Origin: CAVQCJ01 sp963771835
Lineage (GTDB): Bacteria; Actinomycetota; Actinomycetes; Prado026
DNA: 64,000 bases
NCBI GenBank assembly: GCA_963771835.1
Contig: CAVYVA010000002.1
Coordinates: forward strand, 620,001 to 684,000
Reading direction: 5' to 3'
Shown here: positions 43,447-52,109 of the stretch, one piece after another
Layout of the letters: the number at the start of each line of letters is the position of its first letter
Position numbering within the stretch: position 1 is the stretch's first letter
Notes under the pieces: generated by a model
Told to the model about the DNA's origin: nothing
Database searches by the model: none
What the model saw: only the letters and a program-made list of their open reading frames with translations
Translations under genes and position numbers: made by a program

Positions 43447-43601
43447 GTCGTCACCGCCTCGTCCGCGCCCCCGGCCGGGTCACCATAGCGTCGGCCGCCG
43501 TGGCTCGGTCAGCGGATTTCGAGCCACTCTCGTTAGGCTGGCACGGGCAGCGAGCCAACGCGTCCGACGACGCCGATCGCGCCCGACGGGAGAGGACGAC
43601 G

Positions 43602-43997
43602 GTGGCAGCGGTAGAGGATCTGGACCAGATGCTCGCCCATATGCTTCCGGAGCTGCGCCCGGGCCGATACGTGTTCACCACGCCCGACGGACCGCTCCCG
43701 CCCACCGCGCACCCGGTCATGACGTTCACCGAGGACGAGGGACCGACGGCGATCCTCACCCAGCAGGAAGCCGACAGCCTGCACCTGGGCTATGACCTCG
43801 TCCTCGCCTGGATCACCCTTCGGGTGCACAGCGCTCTCGGCGGGGTCGGCCTGACCGCGGCGGTCAGCCGCGCTCTGGCCGATGCGGGCATCAGCTGCAA
43901 CGTCGTGGCCGCAGCCTTCCACGACCATCTCTTCGTCCCGGCCGAGTCCGCCGACCAGGCTGTGCTGGCCCTGCAGGCTCTGTCCCGCTCCCGGTGA
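43602..43997 (+). CDS. ACT-domain protein
   Basis: The 131-residue protein starts at GTG 43602 with GGAGAGG upstream. DLDQMLAHMLPELRPGRYVFTT and ILTQQEADSLHLGYDLVLAWITLRVHSALGGVGLTAAVSRALADAGISCNVVAAAFHDHLFVP form two ACT-like repeats of the small stand-alone ACT family (as in amino-acid-binding regulators). The ligand is unknown. Confidence 0.8.
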   Translation: MAAVEDLDQMLAHMLPELRPGRYVFTTPDGPLPPTAHPVMTFTEDEGPTAILTQQEADSLHLGYDLVLAWITLRVHSALGGVGLTAAVSRALADAGISCNVVAAAFHDHLFVPAESADQAVLALQALSRSR

Positions 43998-44099
43998 CCG
44001 GCGGACAACTCGACAGATGCCCTGGGCATATCGCATCCTTGGCACTCGTTGGTAGAGAGTGCTAACCGCACCATGACAGACCGAACCCGGAGAGACCCC

Positions 44100-44519
44100 G
44101 TGCCCACGTACCAGTACACGTGCACCGACTGCGGCGAGCCGCTGGAGGCGGTCCAGTCGTTCTCGGACCCGTCGCTGACCGTGTGCCCGTCCTGCGGCGG
44201 CCCTCTGCGCAAGGTGTTCTCGGCGGTGGGGGTCGTCTTCAAGGGGTCCGGCTTCTACCGCACGGACAGCCGTGCCGGCTCGGGCAAGGGGGAGGCCGCC
44301 GCGAAGAGCGACTCGGGCGGCAAGTCCGACTCGGGCGGCAAGTCCGACTCCGGCGGCAAGTCCGACTCCGGCGCGGCCGCGGGGAAGAAGAGCTCGGACG
44401 GTGCCTCGTCGGGGTCGTCGGGGTCGTCCGGGTCGTCCGGGTCGTCCGGGTCATCGGAGTCGTCGGGGTCGTCGGGCTCCTCGAGCAGCTCCTCCACAAG
44501 CGCCGCCGCCGCGCCCTGA
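44100..44519 (+). CDS. FmdB family zinc-ribbon protein with low-complexity tail
   Basis: The 139-residue protein starts at GTG 44100 with PTYQYTCTDCGEPLEAVQSF and then TVCPSCGGPLRKVFSAVGVVFKGSGFYRTD. The two CxxC knuckles form the FmdB-type zinc ribbon. The last ~75 residues are Gly/Ser/Lys-rich repeats (KSDSGG four times, then GSS/SSG runs). FmdB proteins are small putative regulators of unknown function. Upstream in-frame starts exist but the PTYQY start is the family norm. Confidence 0.88.
   Translation: MPTYQYTCTDCGEPLEAVQSFSDPSLTVCPSCGGPLRKVFSAVGVVFKGSGFYRTDSRAGSGKGEAAAKSDSGGKSDSGGKSDSGGKSDSGAAAGKKSSDGASSGSSGSSGSSGSSGSSESSGSSGSSSSSSTSAAAAP
44304..44480 (+). repeat. Tandem repeats in the FmdB C-terminal tail
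   Basis: Four 18-bp units (consensus AAGTCCGACTCGGGCGGC) at 44304-44375 encode KSDSGG. They are followed by 9-12 bp GGGTCGTC(C/G)-type units at 44405-44480 encoding Gly/Ser. The units stay in frame. Such tracts vary by slippage between strains. Confidence 0.9.
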
Positions 44520-44579
44520 CGTCCACAGGCCGGGGGTGCATCCGCCCCGAGCCGCCCCGCCGCCGTTAGCGTGACAGGC

Positions 44580-45398
44580 ATGTCCGACGTCGCGATCCCC
44601 TCAGCCGCCGAGATCGGCATCATCGGCGGCTCCGGCTTCTACTCGCTCGCCGACGATCTCGACGAGGTCGAGGTCACGACGCCGTACGGCCCGCCGAGCG
44701 ACCCGCTGATGATCGGTACGGTGGCCGGCCGACGGGTCGCGTTCCTGCCCCGGCACGGACGGGACCACCGCTTTCCCCCGCACCGGATCAACTACCGGGC
44801 GAACCTGTGGGCGCTGCGCTCGGTCGGCGTCCGCCAGGTGCTGGCGCCCTGTGCGGTCGGCGGGCTCCGGGCACACCTCGGCCCGGGCACGCTCGTGGTT
44901 CCCGACCAGCTGGTCGACCGCACCGACGGTCGGGTGCACACGTACTACGACGAAGGCGCCGTCCACGTGTCGATGGCCGAGCCGTACTGTCCGAACGGCC
45001 GCGCGACGGTCCTCGACGTGGCCCGCACGACCCGCTGGTCGCCGGTCGACGGCGGCACCCTGGTGGTGATCGAGGGCCCGCGGTTCTCCACGCGGGCGGA
45101 GTCGAGATGGTTCTCGGCGAACGGCTGGTCGGTCGTGGGCATGACCGGCTACCCCGAGGCGGTCATGGCCCGGGAGCTGGCGCTCTGCTACACCGCCCTA
45201 TGCCTGGTCACCGACCTCGACGCCGGCCAGGAACCGGGCGAGGGCGTGACTCACGCCGAGGTCCTCGAGGTGTTCGGGCGAAACGTCGAGCGGCTCAGGC
45301 AGCTGCTGCTCGGCGCGGTACCGGCGATGCCGACGGAGCGGGTCTGCTCGTGCGGGTCGGCTCTGGACGGGCTGACGCTGCCCTTCGCCCTGCCGTGA
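44580..45398 (+). CDS. mtnP: S-methyl-5'-thioadenosine phosphorylase
   Basis: MtnP cleaves methylthioadenosine to adenine and methylthioribose-1-phosphate. The 272-residue protein has IGIIGGSGFYSL, FLPRHGRDHRFPPHRINYRAN (phosphate/purine binding), LAPCAVGGLRAHLGPGTLVVPDQLVDRT, VVIEGPRFSTRAESRWF and VVGMTGYPEAVMARELALCY. These are MTAP-family signatures; the family also covers purine nucleoside phosphorylase-like enzymes. The ATG at 44580 is preferred over 44571. Confidence 0.9.
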   Translation: MSDVAIPSAAEIGIIGGSGFYSLADDLDEVEVTTPYGPPSDPLMIGTVAGRRVAFLPRHGRDHRFPPHRINYRANLWALRSVGVRQVLAPCAVGGLRAHLGPGTLVVPDQLVDRTDGRVHTYYDEGAVHVSMAEPYCPNGRATVLDVARTTRWSPVDGGTLVVIEGPRFSTRAESRWFSANGWSVVGMTGYPEAVMARELALCYTALCLVTDLDAGQEPGEGVTHAEVLEVFGRNVERLRQLLLGAVPAMPTERVCSCGSALDGLTLPFALP

Positions 45399-45437
45399 CC
45401 AGCGGGCTCGTGGCCGCCGCCGCAGGCGCGGCGGCGG

Positions 45438-46124
45438 GTGCGGCGTGCCCTGTACCGGCACCGGCGGTCGATCCGGGCCGCGCTCGTGGGCGTCGCCGCT
45501 GCCGCCGCGCTCGCCGTGCTCGCGCCGGCCCCGCCAGCCGGCCGCTCCGTCGTCGTCGCAGCGACCGAGCTCGCGGCCGGCCGGGTGCTCGGTCCCGGCG
45601 ACCTGGTGGCGGTTCGCTACCCGCCGGACCAGGTCCCCGACGGTTCGTACGCCAGGACCGACGACCTCGTCGGCCGGACGCTCGCGGCCGCCGTGCGCAA
45701 GGCCGAAGCGTTGACAGACGTGCGGATCGCGGGCTCCTCCGCGCTGGCCGGCTCGTCGGGTCTGGTCGAGGTCGCGGTCCGGCTGGCCGACGCGGGCGCG
45801 GCCGGCCTGGTCCGCGCCGGGGACGTGGTGGACGTGCTGGCGGCCGCGCCGCAATCGGCGGCCGACGGGTTCGGTCCCGACCCGTCTTCGGTGCCCGGCG
45901 GCGACCACCCGGCCAACAAAGACCCGGGCATGGCCGAGGTGGTGGCGACGGAGGCCAGGGTGCTCGCCGTCCCGGCAGCCCCGGACCCCAGCGCCGGTGC
46001 CAGCGGCTCAGAAGGGGCGCTGCTGGTGCTCGCGGTGACTCCGACGACGGCTCGCGTCCTGGCCTCGGCCGAGGCCACCGCCCGGCTGTCGGTGCTGATC
46101 CGTCCCGGCAGGACACAGTCCTGA
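45438..46124 (+). CDS. SAF-domain membrane protein (CpaB/RcpC-like)
   Basis: The 228-residue protein has one N-terminal hydrophobic helix (AALVGVAAAAALAVLAPAPPAG). A SAF domain follows (SVVVAATELAAGRVLGPGDLVAVRYPPDQVPDGSYARTDDLVGRTLAAAVRKAEALTDVRI), then a CpaB-like extension (LVRAGDVVDVLAAA). It resembles Flp pilus assembly protein CpaB/RcpC, but no other pilus genes are in the window; stand-alone copies near mscL are common in actinomycetes. Start GTG 45438 is one of several options. Confidence 0.75.
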   Translation: MRRALYRHRRSIRAALVGVAAAAALAVLAPAPPAGRSVVVAATELAAGRVLGPGDLVAVRYPPDQVPDGSYARTDDLVGRTLAAAVRKAEALTDVRIAGSSALAGSSGLVEVAVRLADAGAAGLVRAGDVVDVLAAAPQSAADGFGPDPSSVPGGDHPANKDPGMAEVVATEARVLAVPAAPDPSAGASGSEGALLVLAVTPTTARVLASAEATARLSVLIRPGRTQS

Positions 46125-46176
46125 CGGTCCGCTAGCGTCGCCGAGGTCATGACCGCGCGAGGTGAAGGGGCAGGCC

Positions 46177-46554
46177 ATGGTCAAGGGGTTCCGCGATTTC
46201 GTCATGCGAGGAAATGTCGTCGACCTCGCCGTCGGCATCGTCATCGGCGTGGCGTTCGGCGCCGTGGTCAGCGGGTTCGTCAACGGAATCATCAACCCGC
46301 TGATCGCCGCGATCTTCGGCAAGCCGAACCTGAACGAGGTCGGAACGTTCACGATCAACGGCGCGCACTTCAGCATCGGGTTGGTGCTGACGCCGCTGGT
46401 CAACTTCGTCTTCGTCGCCGCCGCGATCTACTTCCTGGTGGTCCTTCCGGTGAACGCGCTGCGGGCCCGGTACGAGAAGCCGGCAGATCCCGACGGGCCC
46501 AGCGAGGTCGAGCTGCTCACCGACATCCGCGACGCGCTGCGTACGCGCGGCTGA
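46177..46554 (+). CDS. mscL: Large-conductance mechanosensitive channel
   Basis: MscL opens under membrane tension to release solutes during osmotic downshock. The 125-residue protein begins MVKGFRDFVMRGNVVDLAVGIVIGVAFGAVVSGFVNGIINPLI. That is the amphipathic N-terminal helix and TM1 with the hydrophobic gate. TM2 is IGLVLTPLVNFVFVAAAIYFLVVLPVN, and the cytoplasmic helix is EVELLTDIRDALRTRG. Length and motifs are standard. Confidence 0.95.
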   Translation: MVKGFRDFVMRGNVVDLAVGIVIGVAFGAVVSGFVNGIINPLIAAIFGKPNLNEVGTFTINGAHFSIGLVLTPLVNFVFVAAAIYFLVVLPVNALRARYEKPADPDGPSEVELLTDIRDALRTRG

Positions 46555-46588
46555 GTCCGGCCGCGAGCGCCCGCCCGGACGGCGACCT

Positions 46589-46720
46589 TCAGACGTCGCC
46601 GTGGTGCGGGGGACGGTCCTCCTCGAAACGGCGCAGGTCGTCCGGGTCGTCCTCGACGGGGCGCTCGCCCCAGCCGCGGTCGGTGTCGTCCGAGGTCTGC
46701 TCGGGCATGGACTCGCTCAC
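46589..46720 (-). CDS. 43-residue acidic conserved protein
   Basis: The GTG start at 46720 encodes SESMPEQTSDDTDRGWGERPVEDD then PDDLRRFEEDRPPHHGDV. It is highly charged and Trp-containing. I recognise the TSDDTDxGWGE pattern as a short conserved protein seen in many actinomycetes. It is convergent with mscL (35 nt apart) and upstream of nothing else on its strand. No function is known. Confidence 0.65.
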   Translation of the reverse strand: MSESMPEQTSDDTDRGWGERPVEDDPDDLRRFEEDRPPHHGDV

Positions 46721-46758
46721 CGGACCAGCGTAGGCCGCCGGTCCGGGGCTAGGGCCGG

Positions 46759-47127
46759 TCAGAGGCCGCGAGCCCGCAGCAGCGCGAGCCGTTCCTCGAG
46801 GAGCTCCTCGAGCTCGGCCACGGTCCGGCGCTCCAGCAGCATGTCCCAGTGGGTCTTACCGGCGGCGTTCGACCGCGGCGAGAACAGGGCGATCGGGCCG
46901 CCCGAGCCCGCTTCCCGGCGCGCGGTCGTCTCGTCGGCGTGGGCCGTTCGGCCGCACTTGGGGCAGTCCCAGGTGGGCGGGACCTCGTCCGCGTCGTGCG
47001 CGAACCGGAGCGTGACCACGTGCCCGGCCGGGCAGTGGTAGCTGTGCGGGACGGTCTCGACCGGGACGACGCCGCGATCGGTCTCGTAGCTGTGGGACGT
47101 GAGCGTGAAGCCGCGGAGCGCGGTCAT
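46759..47127 (-). CDS. rbpA: RNA polymerase-binding protein RbpA
   Basis: RbpA binds sigma factor and core RNA polymerase and stimulates transcription in actinobacteria. The 122-residue protein shows ALRGFTLTSHSYETDRGVVPVETVPHSYHCPAGHVVTLRFAHDADEVPPTWDCPKCG, which includes the zinc-binding CPxGH...CPKCG core. The sigma-interaction tail KTHWDMLLERRTVAELEELLEERLALLRARG follows. ATG at 47127 gives the normal length; the upstream extension is not homologous. Confidence 0.95.
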   Translation of the reverse strand: MTALRGFTLTSHSYETDRGVVPVETVPHSYHCPAGHVVTLRFAHDADEVPPTWDCPKCGRTAHADETTARREAGSGGPIALFSPRSNAAGKTHWDMLLERRTVAELEELLEERLALLRARGL

Positions 47128-47256
47128 GATCGGTGTGTTCCTCCTGGTTGGGACGCCTGTGTAGAGACGGGTCCAGGCCCGTTCACGTTCCCGGAAACCG
47201 CTGTGACGTCGCCTACACCAGCAACCGTGGCCGAGCCGAGACCCGACCGTGATGGG

Positions 47257-47329
47257 TGCCCTCGGGCAGATTCGAACTGCCGACACCCGCTTTAGGAGAG
47301 CGGTGCTCTATCCCCTGAGCTACGAGGGC
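47257..47329 (-). tRNA. tRNA-Arg (anticodon CCT)
   Basis: A 73-nt cloverleaf is read on the minus strand. The acceptor is GCCCTCG/CGAGGGC and the D-arm GCTC-AGGGGATA-GAGC. The anticodon stem CCGCT/AGCGG surrounds loop CTCCTAA (anticodon CCT, codon AGG). The T-arm is GGCAG-TTCGAAT-CTGCC. The 5' ten bases and the upstream flank are repeated near 58581. Confidence 0.93.
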
Positions 47330-47459
47330 GGGACCTGCGGACTCGCTTGTGAGAAAACCCGCGAAAGCCGATCTTGGACAGATCCGCACCGGCGATCGCC
47401 CGATTCTAACGTTGATCAACAATGGCTTGGGCCCGGCCCATGACTGGGCTACGGCCAGG
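47320..47459. repeat. ~140-bp repeat, copy A (overlaps 5' end of tRNA-Arg)
   Basis: CTACGAGGGCGGGACCTG begins this copy inside the tRNA-Arg gene. A near-identical block GCGAAAGCCGATCTTGGACA continues to GTTGATCAACAATGGCT (47361-47425) and then GGGCCCGGCCCATGA. The same order recurs in direct orientation at 58581-58719. The two copies differ by scattered substitutions, mostly at 47338-47360, and two one-base gaps. The stretch 47460-47622 beyond it holds no gene. Confidence 0.9.
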
Positions 47460-47622
47460 TAGGGCTGGTGCCGGCCAATCTGGGCAGGTGGGGGCGCCGT
47501 CTAGTCCACTGGCGGGCTCTGCCAGTACCGGGCACGAGAGCCACTGTCGCGGCTCCTTGGTTCCCGGTTGGATGTTGGGCTCAGGCGACCCGAAGCGATC
47601 ATCCGACGGAGGCGACACCCCG

Positions 47623-48666
47623 ATGCGAGCAGCGATCTTCGGTGGACCAGGAGACATCGCAGTCGGTGAGCGGCCCGACCCGGTCCTGCAGGCGCCCGGC
47701 GACGCGGTGGTGCGTGTGGTGCTGGGTTGTGTCTGTGGATCCGACCTGTGGTACTACCGCGGCGACTCGCCGCATGCCCTGGGCCCCATCGGACACGAAT
47801 TCATTGGGGTGGTCCACGAGGTCGGCGCCGACGTGCGTGACATCAAGAAAGGCCAGCTGGTCGTCGCACCTTTCACGTTCTGCGACGGCACCTGTGTCAA
47901 CTGTGTTGCGGGTTGGCCGTCGAACTGCCTGAACGGGGGCTCCTTCGGCAACCACGGTGTCGACGGCGGTCAGGGCGAAGCGGTGCGCGTGCCATTTGCC
48001 GATGCCACCCTGGTGGCTGTCCCCGGAGCCGAACACTCCAACGACATTCTCGCCTCGCTGGTCGCGCTGTCCGACGTGATGTGCACAGGCCACCACGCCG
48101 CGGTCAGTGCCGGCGTCAAGAAGGGTGACACGGTCGCGGTCGTCGGTGACGGCGCAGTCGGCCTCTGCGCGGTTATCGCTGCCAATCGCCTCGGCGCCGA
48201 GCGCATCATCGCCCTCAGCCGCAACCCCGTGCGCCAGGCGCTGGCCCGCGACTTCGGCGCGACCGACATCGTGTCCGAACGCGGCGACGAAGCCACCGCG
48301 AAGGTCCTCGACATGACCGGCGGAATCGGCGTAGACGCAGCTCTGGAGTGCGTCGGCACCGGCCAGTCCATGACCACTGCCTTCGCAATCGCCCGAGTCG
48401 GCTCGATCGTCGGGGCGATCGGTGCCCCCCACGACGTGGTGGTACCCATCAACACCGTCATCTTCCGCAACATCGGACTGCGCGGCGGGGTCTCTCCCGT
48501 TCGCCGCTACATCCCCGAGTTGCTCGACGACGTCCTCGAAGGCCGCGTCAACCCTGGCCGCGTGTTCGACCGCACCACCGACCTGGACGGCGTCGTCGAG
48601 GCCTACACCGCGATGAACGAGCGCCGCGCCGTCAAGGTGCTCCTACGAATCGGAACCATCAACTGA
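47623..48666 (+). CDS. Zinc-dependent alcohol dehydrogenase (MDR family)
   Basis: The 347-residue protein has catalytic zinc ligands Cys (GCVCGSDLWYYRG) and His-Glu (IGHEFIGVVHEVG). The structural-zinc cysteine lobe is FTFCDGTCVNCVAGWPSNCLNGGSFG, and the NAD(P) Rossmann motif AVVGDGAVGLCAVIAANRLGAE. It resembles glutathione-independent formaldehyde/threonine-dehydrogenase-like MDR enzymes. GGAGG lies upstream of ATG 47623. The substrate is unknown. It converges on the short-chain dehydrogenase gene. Confidence 0.88.
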   Translation: MRAAIFGGPGDIAVGERPDPVLQAPGDAVVRVVLGCVCGSDLWYYRGDSPHALGPIGHEFIGVVHEVGADVRDIKKGQLVVAPFTFCDGTCVNCVAGWPSNCLNGGSFGNHGVDGGQGEAVRVPFADATLVAVPGAEHSNDILASLVALSDVMCTGHHAAVSAGVKKGDTVAVVGDGAVGLCAVIAANRLGAERIIALSRNPVRQALARDFGATDIVSERGDEATAKVLDMTGGIGVDAALECVGTGQSMTTAFAIARVGSIVGAIGAPHDVVVPINTVIFRNIGLRGGVSPVRRYIPELLDDVLEGRVNPGRVFDRTTDLDGVVEAYTAMNERRAVKVLLRIGTIN

Positions 48667-48732
48667 CCATCCCATCGGACCGGGCTGCGCGTCAGCGAGG
48701 TCGCCCTCACCGAGCGCCGAAACACCGGCGGC

Positions 48733-49561
48733 TCACGTCGGGGCGAGATCCCCGTAGAAGTAGGACGCGGTGACCCCACCGTCCATGAGTACGTCGCTGC
48801 CGGTGATGAACGCCCCGTCTGGTCCCATCAGCAGCGCACCCAGCGTGGCGACCTCGTCCGGAGTTCCGGCCCGCCCGACCGGAGACCCCGAGATCATGCC
48901 CCGGTAGCCCTCCCCGCGGGGGCCGGTCAGCTCGTCGCGGGCCAGTGGGGTGATGATGATTCCAGGGCTGATCGCGTTGAGCCGCGCCCCCCGCCTGCCC
49001 CCCCCGGACAGCCTCGGCCATCACTCGCAGAACGTTCCCCCGCTTGGACAGCTGGTATGCATTCAGGGGGTCGGTCACCTGGTCGGGCTGCAGCATCGGC
49101 AGGGACAGCAGCAGCTCCGCCGGCGTGGTCGCCAGCGCCCTGTCATCCTCGGCCGTCAGGGCGTGCAGACGGTGCCCTGACTGCGAGGCGATAACGACCC
49201 CGGAGCCGCCGGTCGCGACGATCCCGCCGAACAGCTCCAGCACCACGGCCGTTCCGTACAGGTCAACGCGCAGGATCGTCTCCGGAGACGCCTGCGAGGG
49301 CGATACTCCTGCCGCATGAACCAGCCCTGTCACCTCGCCCCGGCTGGTGGCCTTCTCGACCAACGCGAGCACCGACTCACGCTTGGACACATCCACGGTC
49401 GTCGTGCTGTTCTCGAAGCCCGCGTCGCTGAGCACCTCCCCCGCGGCGTCAGCGTTGCCCTGACGCAGATCAGCCAGCAAGACATGCTTGCCCGCGCTGA
49501 TCCGTCGAGCGACCGCCTGGCCAATCGCTCCCGCCCCGATGACGACAACTACCTCACCCAC
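48733..49561 (-). CDS. Short-chain dehydrogenase/reductase, one frame break in a G run
   Basis: The N-terminal part has VVVVIGAGAIGQAVARRISAGKHVLLADLR (NAD-binding), GLVHAAGVSPSQASPETILRVDLYG and the catalytic DPLNAYQLSKRGNVLRVMAEAVR (Tyr-x3-Lys). The C-terminal part ARLNAISPGIIITPLARDELTG to MDGGVTASYFYGDL is in a different frame. The junction lies in G8/G6 runs at 48985-49010, where a single extra G would explain it. Repaired length is about 275 residues. GGGAGGGA precedes the GTG start. Homopolymer position points to sequencing error. Confidence 0.82.
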
Positions 49562-50320
49562 GGGTAATCCCTCCCTCAGTCTGTTCACCAACTCAGTGAA
49601 CAAGGCGCAGCCACTTTGAGAAAGGATTCGGTGCCGGCCGATACGCGGGGTCGTGGCGCAAGCAGAGCACGGACGCGCCGTTGCGTGCTCGTCGTTCCGG
49701 CAGCATGTGCGGGCGAACCTGTCGAGGAGGGTGTCCGTCCGGCTTCTGGCCGGACGGGGTGCGCTGCTGATGACCGGCAGCCCAACCGGTGGATCGGTAC
49801 CTTCGGGACCTCGGATCGATAGGGACGCACCGGCTGCCTGCCGCCGGTGCGTCCTGGACCACATGTCGCAGCTGTGGACGAAGCCGGTCGCATTCAGTGA
49901 TCTTGGGCAATGCGTCGCCAAGGATCACGGTCACAACAGCATCGAGTGGATGACCCTGCTTGGAGCCCAGAGCACCTATGCGACCGTACAGGCAGACAAC
50001 CCAGGGGATCCAGGCCGCCAGGCTGCGGCCCGACCCGCATCACCCAAGCCTGTGCGGCAGCTCACCCACAATCGCTCCCGGCCAGCTGAGCACCGGGAGC
50101 CGCACACCGATGTGCCGTTCTGCTCGCCCGGACCGGCAATAGGTGCGCTTCAGACATGTACGCGATCCAGCGGTCAGCGTGCGGCCGCGTCGCTGTCCAG
50201 GTCGCGTGCTCGGCCAGCCGGGGACCTTCGCCACTACGAGCATGGACAGGCAGTTCGCGCGTGGGAAGACTTGTTGCACATAGCGGCCGGCGCAGCGTGT
50301 CGTGGCCCGTGCTCTGGCTT
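49562..50320. other. No recognisable gene
   Basis: This ~760-bp stretch contains open frames (one of 245 codons rightward) but none shows a family motif, plausible ribosome site or biased Arg/Ala composition typical of real neighbours. The block CACCGATGTGCCGTTC at 50104-50119 recurs at 56347-56362. It may hold the promoter of the short-chain dehydrogenase and remnants of older genes. Confidence 0.4.
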
Positions 50321-51010
50321 TCAGAGAGCGCTGCGAACGTCTTCTCCTGGAGACCTCGGGCGACCGAGAAGAGTCGGAAGCGGTCGGTGAGCGACCGCGT
50401 GCGCGGAGCGGGCGGTCATGCCGAGCATGCGAAGCAGCATCTCGGCAAGCGCGTCGGCGTCTGCCTCGTCGAGCTCGTCGGTGTGGTCCAGCGCTGTCTG
50501 CAGGAACGCGATCAGGCACCCGGCGGTCGCAATCAGTCCTAGGTTCGCGTCTTCGATCGAGAACCGGCCGTCGGCGATCCCCCGGCGGATGTCGCGCAAG
50601 GCACGCGGCGCGAGCCCTCGGTCTTCGGAGGCGTAGGACACGCCGACCTGCAGCAGCACCTGGGCGATCGCCGGGCGCGTCAGCGCGAGTCGCGACGTCA
50701 TCCGGACGCCAACCGCGTAGATCTCAGCTGAGTCGGTCAAGTCTGCGCAGGCGCGATCGAGACTCTCGCCGTACTCCTCGAGCACCTCCCGGACCGCAAC
50801 CTCGAACAGCTCGGCCTTCGACTCGAAGTGGTTGTAGAACGACCCGAAGCCGACGTCCGCCGTATCGGTGATCTCCTGGATGCTCACGTCCGCTGTGCCC
50901 CGCTCGGCGAGGATCCGCCGCGCCGCCTCCACGAGCGCCCGCCGCGTCCGCGCCTTCCGACGGTCCAGCCGCGTCGGTTGCCCCTCCAGCTCCGCCGTCA
51001 CGACCGCCAC
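50321..51010 (-). CDS. TetR family transcriptional regulator
   Basis: The 229-residue protein has an N-terminal HTH: RKARTRRALVEAARRILAERGTADVSIQEITDTADVGFGSFYNHFESKAELFEVAV is the TetR DNA-binding domain. An all-helical ligand domain with VRMTSRLALTRPAIAQVLLQVG follows. The GTG at 51010 has GGAGGAGGAG five bases upstream. It is divergent from the lipid kinase gene (105 bp); ATACT-N6-AGTAT lies in that gap, so it may repress itself and the kinase. Confidence 0.88.
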   Translation of the reverse strand: MAVVTAELEGQPTRLDRRKARTRRALVEAARRILAERGTADVSIQEITDTADVGFGSFYNHFESKAELFEVAVREVLEEYGESLDRACADLTDSAEIYAVGVRMTSRLALTRPAIAQVLLQVGVSYASEDRGLAPRALRDIRRGIADGRFSIEDANLGLIATAGCLIAFLQTALDHTDELDEADADALAEMLLRMLGMTARSAHAVAHRPLPTLLGRPRSPGEDVRSAL

Positions 51011-51037
51011 CGTAACTCCTCCTCCACTTGACGATTG

Positions 51038-51067
51038 GTAGATCAGTCCTGATACTACCATCAGTAT
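51038..51067. promoter_or_regulatory. Inverted repeats between TetR and lipid kinase genes
   Basis: GTAGATCAG (51038-51046) is followed by CTGATACTAC (51049-51058), an imperfect palindrome. Overlapping it, ATACT (51053-51057) and AGTAT (51063-51067) form a second one. Their position in a divergent intergenic region fits a TetR operator. Confidence 0.45.
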
Positions 51068-51115
51068 TCGAGAAGCGCCCGTGGTCGCCGACTCTCTGGC
51101 CGAGGAGCCTGACGC

Positions 51116-52107
51116 ATGCCGGCCGATGACGTCGCACCCCGCGCGAGCCACCCCGTCCTGCTGATGAACCCGAGGTCCGGCGGCGGCAAGGCGACGCGGT
51201 TCGGGCTGGCAGACCGCTGCCGCGACCTCGGCGTCGAGCCGGTGGTGCTCCGCCCGGGCGACGACCTGCTCCAGCTCGCGGAAGCCGCCGTCGAGCGGGG
51301 GTGCGACCTCCTCGGGCATGGCCGGCGGCGACGGCTCTCAGGCATTGGTGGCGTCCGTGGCTGCGCGCCATCGCGTCCCGTTCTTGGTGGTCCCCGCGGG
51401 AACGCGCAACCATTTCGCGCGGGACCTCGGCGTCGGGACCGACGTCGCCGGCGCGATGTCGGCGTTCGTGGACGGCGTCGACGTTCGCCGTCGACCTCGC
51501 CGAGGTCAACGGCAGGGTCTTCGTGAACAACGTGTCGATGGGCGCGTACGCGGAAATCGTCCGATCGCCGCACTACCGCGCGGCGAAGTTCCGGACCGCC
51601 GTCGAGATGCTCCCCGAGCTGGTGGGGCCGTCGGCCGCGCCCATCGACCTGCGGTTCCGGTTGCCGAGCGGGGAGCAGGCGACGACGGCGTTGGTGCTCC
51701 TCGTGTCGAACAACCCGTACCAGCTGTCGGCGCTGCGTCACGGCGCAGGCCGCCCGCACCTGGACGGTGGAGTCCTCGGCGTGGCGGCGGTGCGAGTCCC
51801 CGGGCCTGCGGAGGCCGACCAGCTCGCGGCGCTCGACGCAGCCGGGGAGACGCAGCGGTTCGCGGGATGGCACGAGTGGACGACGACGGAGCTCGACGTC
51901 ACCTCAGGCCAACCTGTGGCCCTGGGCATCGACGGCGAGTCGGTCACGCTCGACGCGCCGCTGCGCTTCGTGAGCCGACCGCGCGCGCTGGTCGTGCGCG
52001 TCCCACGGCTGCGTGCGAGGCCGCGCCCGAAGCCGCTGGCTGCCGGCGCCGCTCCGCCGTCGCCGCTCACGCTGCTCTCGCGGCTGGCCGCGGGACACGA
52101 GGCCTGA
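51116..52107 (+). CDS. Diacylglycerol/lipid kinase family protein, two frame breaks
   Basis: A DGK-catalytic protein is spread over three frames. VLLMNPRSGGGKATRFGLADRCRDLGVEPVVL comes first. MAGGDGSQALVASVAARHRVPFLVVPAGTRNHFARDLG carries the GGDGS and GTRNHFARDLG motifs. Last comes VDLAEVNGRVFVNNVSMGAYAEI to the stop. An extra C near 51317 and an extra base near 51480 separate them; repaired length is 329 residues. YegS-type lipid kinases phosphorylate diacylglycerol or related lipids. It is followed immediately by a PAP2 phosphatase gene. Confidence 0.8.
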
Positions 52108-52109
52108 CG

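Noticed and set aside
44304..44480. Regular repeat array as a CRISPR
   Set aside because: Units are 18 and 9-12 bp, contiguous without spacers and in frame with the FmdB gene, so they are coding tandem repeats.
47257..47329. tRNA-Arg 3' end as classical attB for a tyrosine integrase
   Set aside because: The repeated sequence covers the tRNA 5' end and upstream flank, not its 3' end, and no integrase gene is present nearby.
47213..47422. 69-codon leftward frame covering tRNA-Arg and repeat copy A
   Set aside because: It reads through the tRNA gene; the peptide is a translation of structural RNA plus repeat, a common false gene.
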